Shown: positions 1 to 6,552 of the stretch, one piece after another | How the letters are laid out: each line of letters begins with the position of its first letter | How positions within the stretch are numbered: position 1 is the stretch's first letter | Assembly (NCBI GenBank): GCA_015222755.1 | Contig: JADFVX010000068.1 | Location: forward strand, 1-23,691 | DNA length: 23,691 bases | Origin: Pseudomonadota bacterium | Lineage (GTDB): Bacteria; Desulfobacterota; JADFVX01 | Reading direction: 5' to 3' | Program-made: the position numbers and the translations under genes | Notes under the pieces: model-generated | The model's database searches: none | What the model saw: the letters and a program-made list of their open reading frames with translations, nothing else | What the model was told of the DNA's origin: nothing

Positions 1-552
1 CATGCAACATTTATGGGTCAAAAACCAAAGGGCCTGTGGACTGTGGGCACCTACTGGCACCTGGACACGCGCCCCGACGAACTGAAGGCCCTTGACGATG
101 CAGGGCTTAAGGAGGCTGCCGCCAGGATAGACCAGGAGCTGAGCTCAGCTCGCTACCGGAGCTTTGTACACGGCGATGCAAAGCTTGCAAACTTCTGCTT
201 TGCTGATAAGGGCGGGCAGGTGGCGGCAGTGGATTTTCAATATGTGGGCGGCGGCTGCGGCATGAAGGATGTTGCTTATTTCATCGGCAGCTGCCTGTAT
301 GAAGAAGAGTGCGAGGCCTATGAAGGGGATCTGCTGGATTTTTACTTCAGTGAGCTTAAAGATGCCCTTGTGGCCCGCAGTAAAGATATTGGCCCCGATG
401 CGGTGGAGGATGAATGGCGAGGGCTCTATGATTTGGCCTGGACCGACTTCCACCGCTTTATGAAGGGCTGGAGCCCGGGCCACTGGAAGATCCACGGCTA
501 TAGCGAGCGCAAGGCCCGTGAGATCGTGGCCTCGCTGAAAGGGGCCGCCTGA
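1..552 (+). CDS. APH/ecdysteroid-kinase-like phosphotransferase (5' partial)
   Basis: The frame is open from base 1, so the protein begins upstream of the window; the ATG at 13 is internal. The visible 183 residues are the C-terminal lobe of an aminoglycoside-phosphotransferase-fold small-molecule kinase. The Brenner-type catalytic loop HGDAKLANF starts near visible residue 57, with the catalytic Asp and the Asn that binds metal. The second metal Asp is in AVDFQYVGGG about 20 residues later. A C-terminal region rich in Trp, Tyr and Phe follows. Members of this fold phosphorylate hydroxyl groups on small molecules such as aminoglycosides, choline or sterol-like compounds; the substrate cannot be read from sequence. 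Its TGA overlaps the ATG of the next gene (ATGA), so it is translationally coupled to a sugar/nucleotide phosphatase. The fold is secure; a resistance role is not implied. Confidence 0.85.
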   Translation, partial: HATFMGQKPKGLWTVGTYWHLDTRPDELKALDDAGLKEAAARIDQELSSARYRSFVHGDAKLANFCFADKGGQVAAVDFQYVGGGCGMKDVAYFIGSCLYEEECEAYEGDLLDFYFSELKDALVARSKDIGPDAVEDEWRGLYDLAWTDFHRFMKGWSPGHWKIHGYSERKAREIVASLKGAA

Positions 553-1442
553 TGCCGCTATCTTCCGAAGACCTGATTAAACTTTCCCGATTAGCTATTG
601 ACTCTGCCCTGGAAGCAGGCAGGTTCATTGCAAGCCGCTCCGGTGAAAACATCACTGTAGAGCACAAAGAAGGTGGCGATCATATCGCCTCACAGGTGGT
701 TACCGAGGTGGATTATCAGAGCAACGACATCATCATAGAAGGCCTAAGTCCAAGCTGCAAGGAATACGACCTTGCGCTACTGACGGAAGAGGGTGCTGAC
801 GACCTCAGGCGCCTTGAAAAACCGGCCTTCTGGTGCGTAGATCCCCTGGACGGTACGCTTTCATTTACAGAATCGGTGCCGGGCTACTCCGTATCCATTG
901 CGCTCGTATCCAGGCAGGGAGTTCCCCTTATAGGCGTGATCTACAATCCTGTTACAAGGAAGCTATATTCAGCAGTAAGAGGGCAGGGGGCCATGCTTGA
1001 CGGCGAGCGCTGGAGGCCTGATCTTAGCCCGCCATATACGGGAAGGCCCCTTACGGCAGTATTTGACCCCAGTATGGAGGAATCTTGCGCTAACTACGCA
1101 GTGATAATGGAGCGCCTTGAGGTAATAGCCGAAAAAATGGGCCTGTCGGGCGTGCAGACCATGCACAGGGGCGGGGCAGTTGTAAATGCCTGTCGAGTTC
1201 TGGAAAACAGCCCTGCATGCTACTTTAAATTCCCCAAGCCTGCAGATGGGGGCGGCAGCCTGTGGGATTTTGCCGCAAGTGCCTGCATATATAATGAACT
1301 TGGCGCCATTGCCACCGACTTTCATGGTGAGGCACTTGAGCTTAACCGTGCTGAATCCACCTTTATGAATCACAGGGGCGTCATGTATGCAACTAGTAAG
1401 GAGCTGGCTGTGGAGGTCAGGCAATGGAGAATTGATAGTTGA
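552..1442 (+). CDS. Inositol monophosphatase / CysQ-like phosphatase
   Basis: This 296-residue protein belongs to the Mg/Li-sensitive FIG/IMPase phosphatase superfamily. The signature metal ligands are present: TEEG at residues 78-81, DPLDGT beginning at D97, and the C-terminal LWDFAAS with W238/D239. Candidate substrates are inositol phosphate, fructose-1,6-bisphosphate or 3'-phosphoadenosine 5'-phosphate. The length and the TEEG/DPLDGT spacing fit IMPase or CysQ (3'(2'),5'-bisphosphate nucleotidase), and I cannot separate these. The start codon overlaps the upstream kinase stop. The last few codons (QWRIDS and the TGA) lie inside an AT-rich inverted repeat at 1423-1461, so the native C-terminus may have been replaced by repeat sequence. 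Confidence 0.88.
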   Translation: MPLSSEDLIKLSRLAIDSALEAGRFIASRSGENITVEHKEGGDHIASQVVTEVDYQSNDIIIEGLSPSCKEYDLALLTEEGADDLRRLEKPAFWCVDPLDGTLSFTESVPGYSVSIALVSRQGVPLIGVIYNPVTRKLYSAVRGQGAMLDGERWRPDLSPPYTGRPLTAVFDPSMEESCANYAVIMERLEVIAEKMGLSGVQTMHRGGAVVNACRVLENSPACYFKFPKPADGGGSLWDFAASACIYNELGAIATDFHGEALELNRAESTFMNHRGVMYATSKELAVEVRQWRIDS

Positions 1443-1461
1443 TAATTATCAATTCTCCATT
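1423..1461. repeat. AATTGATAATT-family repeat, inverted, at the IMPase 3' end
   Basis: Two perfect 14-bp arms (1423-1436 and 1448-1461) flank an 11-nt loop that itself contains TTGATAATT. The left arm encodes the last residues of the phosphatase and its stop codon falls in the loop. The hairpin could act as a weak transcription end, but no U-tract follows it. It belongs to the repeat family found at many other junctions of the window. Confidence 0.85.
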
Positions 1462-1476
1462 ACAGAACAGCACTTC

Positions 1477-1505
1477 TTGACGTTATAACGTTATGACGCT
1501 ATACT
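1477..1505 (+). promoter_or_regulatory. Sigma70-type promoter and operator of the toxin-antitoxin operon
   Basis: The -35 box TTGACG (1477-1482) and the -10 box TATACT (1500-1505) are separated by exactly 17 nt. The spacer holds a perfect 12-bp palindrome ACGTTATAACGT (1480-1491). It also holds three tandem 8-bp units, CGTTATAA, CGTTATGA and CGCTATAC (1481-1504). Tandem 8-bp boxes covering the promoter are the usual way ribbon-helix-helix repressors bind, so autoregulation by the downstream antitoxin is likely. A good ribosome site (GAAGGAG, from 1523) precedes the ATG at 1537. Confidence 0.75.
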
Positions 1506-1536
1506 GTTAATAAAAAAGCATTGAAGGAGCAAAACC

Positions 1537-1770
1537 ATGTCCCAGCTGAACAAAAGGGCAACCATCTATTTCGATCCCGACATTCACAAGGCCTTGAAGA
1601 TCAAGGCAGTAGAGACTTCGCGGTCTATCTCTGACCTTATTAACGACGCCGTTCGCCACGAACTGGCCGAGGACGAAGAGGATTTGAATGCCTTCAGGAC
1701 AAGGGCAGCTGAAGAAACTGTCCCATTTGAAAAGGTACTGAAGGACCTGAAGGCAAGTGGCAAGATTTAG
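1537..1770 (+). CDS. RHH (CopG/RelB-like) antitoxin
   Basis: This 77-residue protein starts with a classic ribbon-helix-helix pattern: a short beta strand KRATIYFDPD (residues 6-15), then helix IHKALKIKAVETSRSISDLI and the second helix INDAVRHEL. The acidic C-terminal half (EDEEDLNAFRTRAAEE) is the expected toxin-neutralising tail. The RHH dimer should bind DNA and repress its own operon, and the promoter upstream carries matching 8-bp boxes. The stop codon overlaps the following toxin gene by 14 nt, the usual type II toxin-antitoxin layout. Family assignment is firm; the exact antitoxin subfamily is not. Confidence 0.88.
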   Translation: MSQLNKRATIYFDPDIHKALKIKAVETSRSISDLINDAVRHELAEDEEDLNAFRTRAAEETVPFEKVLKDLKASGKI

Positions 1771-2014
1771 AATAGAAATCAAAAAATCCGCCATAAAGGA
1801 GCTTGAGACCATCCCTTCCATAGACCTTAAGAAAGTTATGAAAAGGATTGAATCTCTGGCCGAAGATCCAAGGCCCCATGGGAGCAAAAAGCTCTCAGGT
1901 GAGGAGAAATACAGGATAAGGCAGGGCAACTACCGCATCCTCTACCTCATTGAGGACGATCTTCTCATTGTCTATGTCGTCAAGGTGGCCCACAGAAAGA
2001 ATGTGTATAGGTAA
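1757..2014 (+). CDS. RelE/ParE-superfamily toxin
   Basis: This 85-residue protein starts at a GTG inside the end of the antitoxin gene. It shows the RelE/ParE fold: an N-terminal strand FRIEIKKSAIKELETIP, a helix ending in RIESLAEDPRP, then the characteristic GSKKLSGEEKYRIRQGNYRI and a final strand VYVVKVAHRKNVYR. RelE-type members cut mRNA on the ribosome, and ParE-type members poison gyrase. The conserved R-x-G-x-Y-R-I and C-terminal H-R-K-N-V-Y motifs resemble the RelE branch, with Arg, Lys and Tyr residues available for RNA cleavage. It is complete and shows no decay, so the pair is probably functional. Confidence 0.87.
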   Translation: MARFRIEIKKSAIKELETIPSIDLKKVMKRIESLAEDPRPHGSKKLSGEEKYRIRQGNYRILYLIEDDLLIVYVVKVAHRKNVYR

Positions 2015-2079
2015 TAATAATTGACTATTGCTAAGCAAAGCTAACTGTTCTCTTTGACTGAGCTAAGCTAAGAAATTTC

Positions 2080-2568
2080 ATGGGAAAAACCAAACAAAAA
2101 TACCCCTCAAACGGCTATTTCGGCATAGGGATACTAAATGCGGAAAATGAACAAAATATCGGGACACTGTGGCGCTCAGCATATATCCTGGGTGCATCTT
2201 TTATATTTACAATAGGTGCAAAATATAAAAAGCAAAGCACAGATGTTGTTAAGGCCTGGTCTAAGATCCCGCTTTACTATTATAGTGATTTTGAGGATTT
2301 TTATTCTCATGTGCCCCATGACTGCAAAGTAGTTGCAGTTGAGATGGATGAGAGAGCCGGGGATATAATCGAATATGAACACCCGGACAGATGCATATAT
2401 CTTCTGGGTTGTGAGTCAATAGGACTGGGGGGAAAAGTCATGGACAGATGCCATGATAAGATATTTCTACCCGGCCATTACAGCCTGAATGTTGCCGTTG
2501 CCGGCAGCGTAGTCATGTATGACAGATATTCTAAGATTGGCGGCGTATTGCCTAAAAAAGAGACCTGA
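2080..2568 (+). CDS. SpoU/TrmH-family (SPOUT) RNA 2'-O-methyltransferase
   Basis: This 162-residue protein is the bare catalytic domain of the SPOUT class, with the three SpoU motifs in order. Motif 1 is NAENEQNIGTLWRSAYILGA near residue 21, motif 2 is YLLGCESIGLGG near 108, and motif 3 is LNVAVAGSVVMYDRY near 137. The deep trefoil knot formed by motifs 2 and 3 binds S-adenosylmethionine. The Arg in motif 1 and the Asn in motif 3 are catalytic in this family, which methylates ribose 2'-OH in tRNA or rRNA. No substrate-recognition extension is present, so the target is unknown. The ATG at 2080 has no clear Shine-Dalgarno sequence. Its first codons (ATGGGAAAAACC) resemble the repeat-derived start of the oleate hydratase gene, which may be coincidence. 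Confidence 0.88.
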   Translation: MGKTKQKYPSNGYFGIGILNAENEQNIGTLWRSAYILGASFIFTIGAKYKKQSTDVVKAWSKIPLYYYSDFEDFYSHVPHDCKVVAVEMDERAGDIIEYEHPDRCIYLLGCESIGLGGKVMDRCHDKIFLPGHYSLNVAVAGSVVMYDRYSKIGGVLPKKET

Positions 2569-2664
2569 TATTTACAGCATAAGGCTTAGTGCCGGGGTCG
2601 GACCAAGTCAACTACTTTCAACAGGCAGGCGACCTGCTTTAAACAAGAAATATGAGGAGGAATC

Positions 2665-3696
2665 ATGAAAAGACTATTTTTCTCAAATATTAAGGAGGTC
2701 TCAGCCAACTCCTGGAAAAACATGCTGCTTATGATTGTAGGCGCTGCTGTCCTCAGCAGCGGCTGCATAGGGCCGAACATAAGACTCTTTGCCGACCACA
2801 CATTTCCGCTAAGAGAATTCGTTCTGGAAGGGAGGGAAAGGGGTAAAGTGCTGGTTATCTCTGTAAGGGGGGTAATCTCAGATGCACCACGGCGCGGAAT
2901 GATGAGGCCCAAACCGAGCATGGTTCAGGAGATAGTCTCCCAGTTGAGGAGGGCGGAGAAGGACAGGGAAATAAAGGCCGTTATTCTCAAGATAGACTCA
3001 CCGGGCGGTACAACTACGGCAAGCGACGTCCTCTACAAGGAGATCATGGACTTCAAGAAAAAAACGGGAGCAAAGGTCGTTACTTCCATGATGGGCGTTG
3101 CGGCATCGGGAGGGTATTATATTGCCCTGCCATCGGACAAGATTATGGCACATCCCACCACCATAACGGGTTCGCTAGGGGTCATATTCCTGCGCCCCAA
3201 GGTGACTGGGCTTATGGATAAAATAGGAGTGAAGGTGGAGATAAACAAATCCGGGGAGAACAAGGATATGGGCTCCCCCTTCCGCCGGCCTACTTCCGAT
3301 GAAAGTGAGATATTCCAGGGCTTGACGGAAGAGTTTGCAGGGCGTTTCAGGAATCTACTTTTGACTCACCGCAAACTCGAAAAGAAGACACTGGACAAGG
3401 TCAGCACTGCACGGGTCTACCATGCGAAAGAGGCCCTCGAACTGGGCCTCATAGACGAGATAGGCTATCTGAGTGATGCCCTTTCCAGGGCAAAGGAGAT
3501 TGCCGGACTTAGCAAGGATGCCAAGGTGGTCGTATACAGGCGTACAACATACCCCGATGATAACATATACAACAGCTCCACAAACCGTTTCGAAGGGGCA
3601 GGTAATCCAATCATAGACCTCGGCATACTGAATCCCTTGACCTCTCTGTCCACAGGCTTCTACTATATGTGGCTCCCTGCAGTTGACGGGGAATAG
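2665..3696 (+). CDS. sppA: Signal peptide peptidase SppA, S49 family, probable lipoprotein
   Basis: This 343-residue S49 serine protease cleaves leftover signal peptides in the membrane. The catalytic Ser is S148 in GVAASGGYYIA and the general-base Lys is K200 in KSGENKDMGSP, the same spacing as the single-domain Bacillus enzyme. Upstream are the conserved strand AVILKIDSPGG and the C-terminal ARVYHAKEALELGLIDEIG. A hydrophobic segment at residues 19-33 ends in SSGC, a lipobox-like site (C34) suggesting lipidation; the Ser at -3 makes this less certain than the fold. It is half the size of the duplicated E. coli enzyme. The start is supported by AGGAGGA a few bases upstream of the ATG. Confidence 0.9.
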   Translation: MKRLFFSNIKEVSANSWKNMLLMIVGAAVLSSGCIGPNIRLFADHTFPLREFVLEGRERGKVLVISVRGVISDAPRRGMMRPKPSMVQEIVSQLRRAEKDREIKAVILKIDSPGGTTTASDVLYKEIMDFKKKTGAKVVTSMMGVAASGGYYIALPSDKIMAHPTTITGSLGVIFLRPKVTGLMDKIGVKVEINKSGENKDMGSPFRRPTSDESEIFQGLTEEFAGRFRNLLLTHRKLEKKTLDKVSTARVYHAKEALELGLIDEIGYLSDALSRAKEIAGLSKDAKVVVYRRTTYPDDNIYNSSTNRFEGAGNPIIDLGILNPLTSLSTGFYYMWLPAVDGE

Positions 3697-3740
3697 CAAT
3701 TAACGATTGATAATTGAGAATGGATAATTGAGAGTTGATA
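3697..3740 (+). repeat. AATTGATAATT-family repeat before the IVP gene
   Basis: Variants of the unit (ATTGATAATTGAG, GGATAATTGAGAG, TTGATAATG) run directly from just after the sppA stop into the start codon of the IVP gene. The same head-of-IVP plus repeat arrangement recurs at 5849-5912, 10914-10948 and 15680-15706. Confidence 0.8.
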
Positions 3741-4204
3741 ATGAAAAGTGGGGGAAACATAATTAAAGGTAAGTCCTTTGCTTTTGCTGTTCGTGTGGTT
3801 AATCTTTATAAATATCTGACTGCGGAGAAAAAGGAGTTTGTCTTATCTAAACAATTACTTCGCAGCGGCACGGCCATTGGCGCTTTGGTACGCGAAGCGG
3901 AGCAAGGTGAAAGCAAGGCGGATTTTGTGCACGAGGGGCTGCCAGGATGCCCTGCTTTGTAAGCGGGGATGAATTGCAGCTATAAGAATTGTAAATAAAC
4001 CTTACTCGGATGCCCCGCCTTGAAGGCGGGGAGCATCACAAGCTGGCAATTGCCCTGAAAGAAGCAAATGAGACTGAATACTGGATTCTCTTACTCAATG
4101 AAACTGGCTACCTTGAAGCATCTGCCTTCGATTCAATTCACGGGGACATTGTAGAATTGCTGAAACTTTTAACAAGCATCATCAAAACAAGTAAAAATAG
4201 TTGA
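3741..4204 (+). pseudogene. Four helix bundle (S23/IVP) gene split by a MITE
   Basis: The 5' part (3741-3932, 64 codons) encodes MKSGGNIIKGKSFAFAVRVV and continues through LSKQLLRSGTAIGALVREAE to ESKADFVH. The 3' part (4040-4204) continues exactly with KLAIALKEANETEYWILLLN to the natural stop. Joined, they give an intact protein of about 118 residues, the normal length of the 23S rRNA intervening-sequence-protein family (S23, related in fold to the Avd protein of diversity-generating retroelements). The only lesion is a ~107-nt insertion at 3933-4039 that shifts the frame and adds a TAA at 3960. The cellular function of free-standing members is not established. This is the best-preserved of several IVP copies in the window. 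Confidence 0.85.
3933..4039. mobile_element. ~107-nt palindromic MITE, IS200/IS605-like ends
   Basis: This non-coding insertion interrupts the IVP gene between codons 64 and 65. It has a hairpin near each end. The left one is CCTGCTT/AAGCGGG (about 3951-3967, one G.T pair). The right one is a perfect CCCCGCCTT/AAGGCGGGG (about 4014-4032), followed by GAGCATCAC. Both hairpins are introduced by GATGCCC. Subterminal hairpins, no target duplication beyond an ambiguous CAC, and a right end closing in a G-rich stem plus TCAC are typical of IS200/IS605-group ends (the TnpB/omega-RNA side). No transposase is encoded. The boundaries can shift by 3 nt because CAC occurs on both sides. Confidence 0.7.
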
Positions 4205-4270
4205 TAATTGGTAATTGATAGTTGGTTTAAGATTCATAATTAATAGTTGTCAATTTTCAATTATCAATTA
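4201..4270. repeat. AATTGATAATT-family repeat between convergent genes
   Basis: TTGATAATTG at 4201 is matched by its exact complement CAATTATCAA at 4257-4266, with further partial units between them. It lies between the IVP 3' end and the minus-strand membrane-protein gene, where a bidirectional transcription end would be expected. Confidence 0.7.
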
Positions 4271-4294
4271 ACATTTATCCATACCGATTACGCT

Positions 4295-5005
4295 TCATCC
4301 CCACAAAAAAGTCCAGCGATAGATAGAAATACCTCCGATGAAAAGCATTGAAGCAGGAAGTCCATAGCGTGCGAAGAGGATACAGGAGATGACGTTAATG
4401 ATGAGGGCATGGGAAAGGATCAGGAACTGGGCTGTTTCCACGCCGATGTTGCCAAGCTTTAACCAGCTGACATAGCCGCGAAATAGAGTTGAGAGTATGA
4501 GGGCTGCTAAGAAATGCCTGCTCAATCTGCCGAAGAAGGATATGGCGGCAGCCTGAAAGAAAAGAGTTTCAAAACTCATCACCCAGAGCGTCAAGGCGAT
4601 GCCGGCAGGTAGAGTTTCCGGGAAAAGGAGGACCAGTGCATCTGCATTTCCTGTTGACTCAACAGCTGCATAAAGGGCAGGATTAAACCATAAGACCTTA
4701 ATGGGAAAGAAGAGGATGATAATGAGGGCTGCCAGCTTAAGACCCTGTCTTACCTCCCCTGCAGGTGGAAAGGGACCTTTCATCCCGGCGCTTTTGCCCC
4801 AGGCCGTCACCGCGGCGCTCAGTAGCGTTAGCGCTGCAAAGGCAGAAATGACATGGCGAAGTGAATAAATACCGCTCGTCAGAATTCTGGGAGCCGAAAA
4901 AAGTGTCATAATAAGGCCCAGGAGGGCCGCCTTTTTAAAATTATTGATGGAAAGGAATTCACTCATAGTAAGATCAAGTATAGCTATCTTTCCTTCCAAG
5001 GTCAC
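4295..5005 (-). CDS. Multi-pass inner-membrane protein, unknown function
   Basis: I do not recognise this protein with confidence. It has up to 236 residues and about six hydrophobic segments (for example ALLGLIMTLFSAP, VISAFAALTLLSAAVTAW, LAALIIILFFPIKVLWF, ILSHALIINVISCILFA). The order of SFETLFFQA, LFRGYVSW and LSHALIINV loosely recalls the motifs of CPBP/Abi membrane proteases, but the paired glutamates are absent, so I do not assign that family. The start is uncertain. The GTG at 5005 and first ~7 codons are antisense to a relic of a TPR gene (4984-5040), so ATG at 4966 (MSEFLSINNFKK) may be the real start. Neither start has a clear ribosome site. Confidence 0.6.
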   Translation of the reverse strand: MTLEGKIAILDLTMSEFLSINNFKKAALLGLIMTLFSAPRILTSGIYSLRHVISAFAALTLLSAAVTAWGKSAGMKGPFPPAGEVRQGLKLAALIIILFFPIKVLWFNPALYAAVESTGNADALVLLFPETLPAGIALTLWVMSFETLFFQAAAISFFGRLSRHFLAALILSTLFRGYVSWLKLGNIGVETAQFLILSHALIINVISCILFARYGLPASMLFIGGISIYRWTFLWG

Positions 5006-5040
5006 ATTTTTTGAACAAAATAATCGGCAAGATGCTTTAA
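4984..5040 (+). pseudogene. 3'-end relic of a third TPR gene
   Basis: Read on the plus strand this piece encodes LSFLPRSHFLNKIIGKML followed by TAA. It aligns without gaps to the end of the TPR gene at 21173-21643 (ISFLPRSHFLNRIIGKML) with only a few base differences. Nothing recognisable of the TPR body precedes it. About 85 nt further on, 5125-5150 repeats the sequence that directly follows the other TPR gene at 6503, so the relic seems to have been opened by a repeat insertion. Confidence 0.8.
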
Positions 5041-5061
5041 AAAAAGGAAGAAGTGGAGTGA

Positions 5062-5100
5062 GTAATTGACAATGGAGAATTGATAATTAATAATTGATAT
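5062..5100 (+). repeat. AATTGATAATT-family repeat
   Basis: Tandem variants AATTGACAATGGAG, AATTGATAATT and AATAATTGATATGG lie just after the TPR relic. They separate it from 5125-5150, a match to the downstream flank of the TPR gene ending at 6504. The rest of 5101-5174 contains only this flank and the ribosome site of the next gene. Confidence 0.75.
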
Positions 5101-5174
5101 GGGAGCCCTTGTGATCAAGTCAACAGGAACACTGCCCAATAAAACCCATCTTAAATAACAGGAGGTATAAAACC

Positions 5175-5555
5175 ATGATAAATATCAATCCCGAGTTAGT
5201 CTGCCAGATCATCGACAAGGCGCGTCAGTTCCATGCCAAGGAAGAGGTCGTCATCCCGGAGCCACCGAACAGCCCGGCCGATGAAAGCATCATGCAGGTG
5301 CTGCAGGATCACGGAGACGATCTGACCTATCAGGAGGTAAGCCTGGCTATAAAAGATCTCGAACCGGACCAGCAGCAAGAACTGGTGGCCCTCATGTGGC
5401 TGGGGAGGGACGATTACACTCTAGAGGAGTGGGAGACCGCCCTTCAGGATGCCGCTGACAGATGGAACGAGCGTACGGCGGAGTACCTCCTTGCAACACC
5501 CCTTGTCGCCGATTACCTGATGGAGGGGCTTGGCCTGCATGGCTACTCCTGCTAG
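5175..5555 (+). CDS. DUF3775 family protein
   Basis: This small acidic soluble protein has 126 residues. The pattern matches the uncharacterised DUF3775 family: ININPELVCQIIDKARQFHA at the start, PNSPADESIMQVLQDH, then LVALMWLGRDDYTLEEWETA and a C-terminal RTAEYLLATPLVADYLMEGL ending in GYSC. The recognition is from memory of that family. No catalytic motif, membrane segment or signal peptide is visible, and the function is unknown. The start is well supported by AGGAGG about 10 nt upstream. It stands alone, flanked by AT-rich repeats. Confidence 0.8.
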   Translation: MININPELVCQIIDKARQFHAKEEVVIPEPPNSPADESIMQVLQDHGDDLTYQEVSLAIKDLEPDQQQELVALMWLGRDDYTLEEWETALQDAADRWNERTAEYLLATPLVADYLMEGLGLHGYSC

Positions 5556-5566
5556 GGAGAAGGGAA

Positions 5567-5600
5567 AGTTGACAGTTGACAGTTGATAAATGGGGAAAAC
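5567..5600 (+). repeat. AATTGATAATT-family repeat (TTGACAGTTGAC variant)
   Basis: AGTTGACAGTTGACAGTTGATAAATGGGGAAAA follows the DUF3775 gene. The last part resembles the head of the IVP genes (GATAATGAAAAATGGGG), but no IVP coding sequence continues from it. Confidence 0.6.
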
Positions 5601-5648
5601 CTTATGCTGTGACAATACAAATTAAAGAATGTAATCAGGAGGTAAATT

Positions 5649-5843
5649 ATGGCTCAGATCACATTGACTAATGACGAAACATTGAAGCTGAAAGCGATAC
5701 TTGAAAGCTATCTCTCCGACCTCAGGATGGAAGTTGCCGATACGGACCGGAGAGAATATCGCGAGGAATTGAAAGCGGAGGAGGCATTCCTGAAAGGTCT
5801 GATCGGAAGGCTCACTGGACAACAGGGCTCTCATCTTTTTTAA
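5649..5843 (+). CDS. Small conserved hypothetical helical protein
   Basis: This 64-residue charged protein, MAQITLTNDETLKLKAILES followed by YLSDLRMEVADTDRREYREE, is predicted to be two amphipathic helices with no membrane segment. Similar short proteins recur in proteobacterial genomes as unnamed hypotheticals, but I cannot attach a function. A strong AGGAGG ribosome site lies just upstream of the ATG, and the codon pattern is regular, so it is likely expressed. It stands between two AT-rich repeat clusters. Confidence 0.72.
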   Translation: MAQITLTNDETLKLKAILESYLSDLRMEVADTDRREYREELKAEEAFLKGLIGRLTGQQGSHLF

Positions 5844-5848
5844 ACAAG

Positions 5849-5903
5849 TAATAATTATTGATAATTGACGATAAATAATTGTTAATTGATAGTTGATAAT
5901 GGA
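5849..5903 (+). repeat. AATTGATAATT-family repeat before IVP relic
   Basis: Several tandem variants (AATTATTGATAATTGACG, AATTGTTAATTGATAGTTG, GATAATGG) lead directly into the start of the IVP relic at 5912, as at the other IVP loci. Confidence 0.8.
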
Positions 5904-5911
5904 AAATTAGT

Positions 5912-6020
5912 ATGGGAGACAATATAGTTAAAGATAAATCCTTTGCATTTGCTGTGCGGGTGGTTAATCTTTATAAATATCTGAGTACGTAGAAATAGGA
6001 GTTTGTCTTATCAAAAACAA
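5912..6020 (+). pseudogene. Decayed N-terminal fragment of a four helix bundle (IVP) gene
   Basis: It begins MGDNIVKDKSFAFAVRVVNL and continues YKYLST, matching the IVP copies at 3741 and 10946. Two in-frame TAG codons then occur where the intact copy has Glu and Lys codons (ACGTAGAAATAGGAG), after which EFVLSK is still recognisable. Similarity stops near 6020 and the remainder of the gene is missing. The next 40 nt carry the ribosome site of the following TPR gene. Confidence 0.85.
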
Positions 6021-6060
6021 TTGATTCAATGAATGTTAGCTTAGATTAAGGAGGTTTGTA

Positions 6061-6504
6061 TTGGAATCCCCGGAAGAGCTAAAAACCTTATTAAGCAAAG
6101 GGCTGGCCCTGTTGAAAAGCGGTAATAACGTTGATGCTATCTTTAGCTTTGAGGAACTCCTCATCAAAAGTGAGCGTAGTGCCGTATCCCTTTCATGCCT
6201 GGGCCTTGCCATGGCCAGGGCCAGACTCGACCTTAGGGCAGCGGTGCTACACTGCAGTGAGGCCATAAAGAAATCGCCAAAAAAAGCTGATTTCTACCTT
6301 AGCCTTGGTGAGGTCTACCAAACCCAGGGAGACAAGAAATCTGCCATAGAGACGCTGCAAAAGGGCCTGAAAGTCGACAGAAGGCACAAGGGGCTGAGAC
6401 GTAAAATAAAGGCCCTTGGAGTCAGGAAAAAAAATGCAATACCCTTTCTATCCAGATCAAATATCCTCAACAAGTTTGTGGGGGGGTTGCTTAGAGAAAA
6501 ATAG
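6061..6504 (+). CDS. TPR-repeat protein, paralogue of the 21173 gene
   Basis: This 147-residue all-helical protein starts with TTG behind a strong TAAGGAGG site. About three TPR-like units are visible: ELKTLLSKGLALLKSGNNVD, SCLGLAMARARLDLRAAVLH, and FYLSLGEVYQTQGDKKSAIE followed by TLQKGL. TPRs mediate protein-protein contact; no partner is evident. It shares length and organisation with the protein at 21173, including a special C-terminal tail, IPFLSRSNILNKFVGGLL here and ISFLPRSHFLNRIIGKML there. That conserved basic/hydrophobic tail is not part of a TPR and suggests a shared docking or membrane-contact function. There is no signal peptide, so it is cytoplasmic. Confidence 0.78.
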   Translation: MESPEELKTLLSKGLALLKSGNNVDAIFSFEELLIKSERSAVSLSCLGLAMARARLDLRAAVLHCSEAIKKSPKKADFYLSLGEVYQTQGDKKSAIETLQKGLKVDRRHKGLRRKIKALGVRKKNAIPFLSRSNILNKFVGGLLREK

Positions 6505-6552
6505 GAACACTTTCCAATAAACCATCGCTCTCCTAACCTCTTTCTTCAATCC

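Noticed and set aside
1..552. Antibiotic-resistance aminoglycoside kinase
   Set aside because: The fold is shared by many small-molecule kinases and the N-terminal half is outside the window; nothing points to an antibiotic substrate.
969..1424. Long reverse-strand open frames inside the IMPase, ilvD and kinase genes
   Set aside because: They overlap strongly supported genes, have no ribosome sites and show no recognisable domains; they are shadows of the real frames.
2618..2640. Intrinsic terminator GCAGG-CGA-CCTGC before sppA
   Set aside because: The stem is only 5 bp and the T-run is 3 nt, too weak to call.
4295..5005. CPBP/Abi family membrane protease
   Set aside because: The order of hydrophobic segments is suggestive, but the essential paired glutamates and histidine context are not present.
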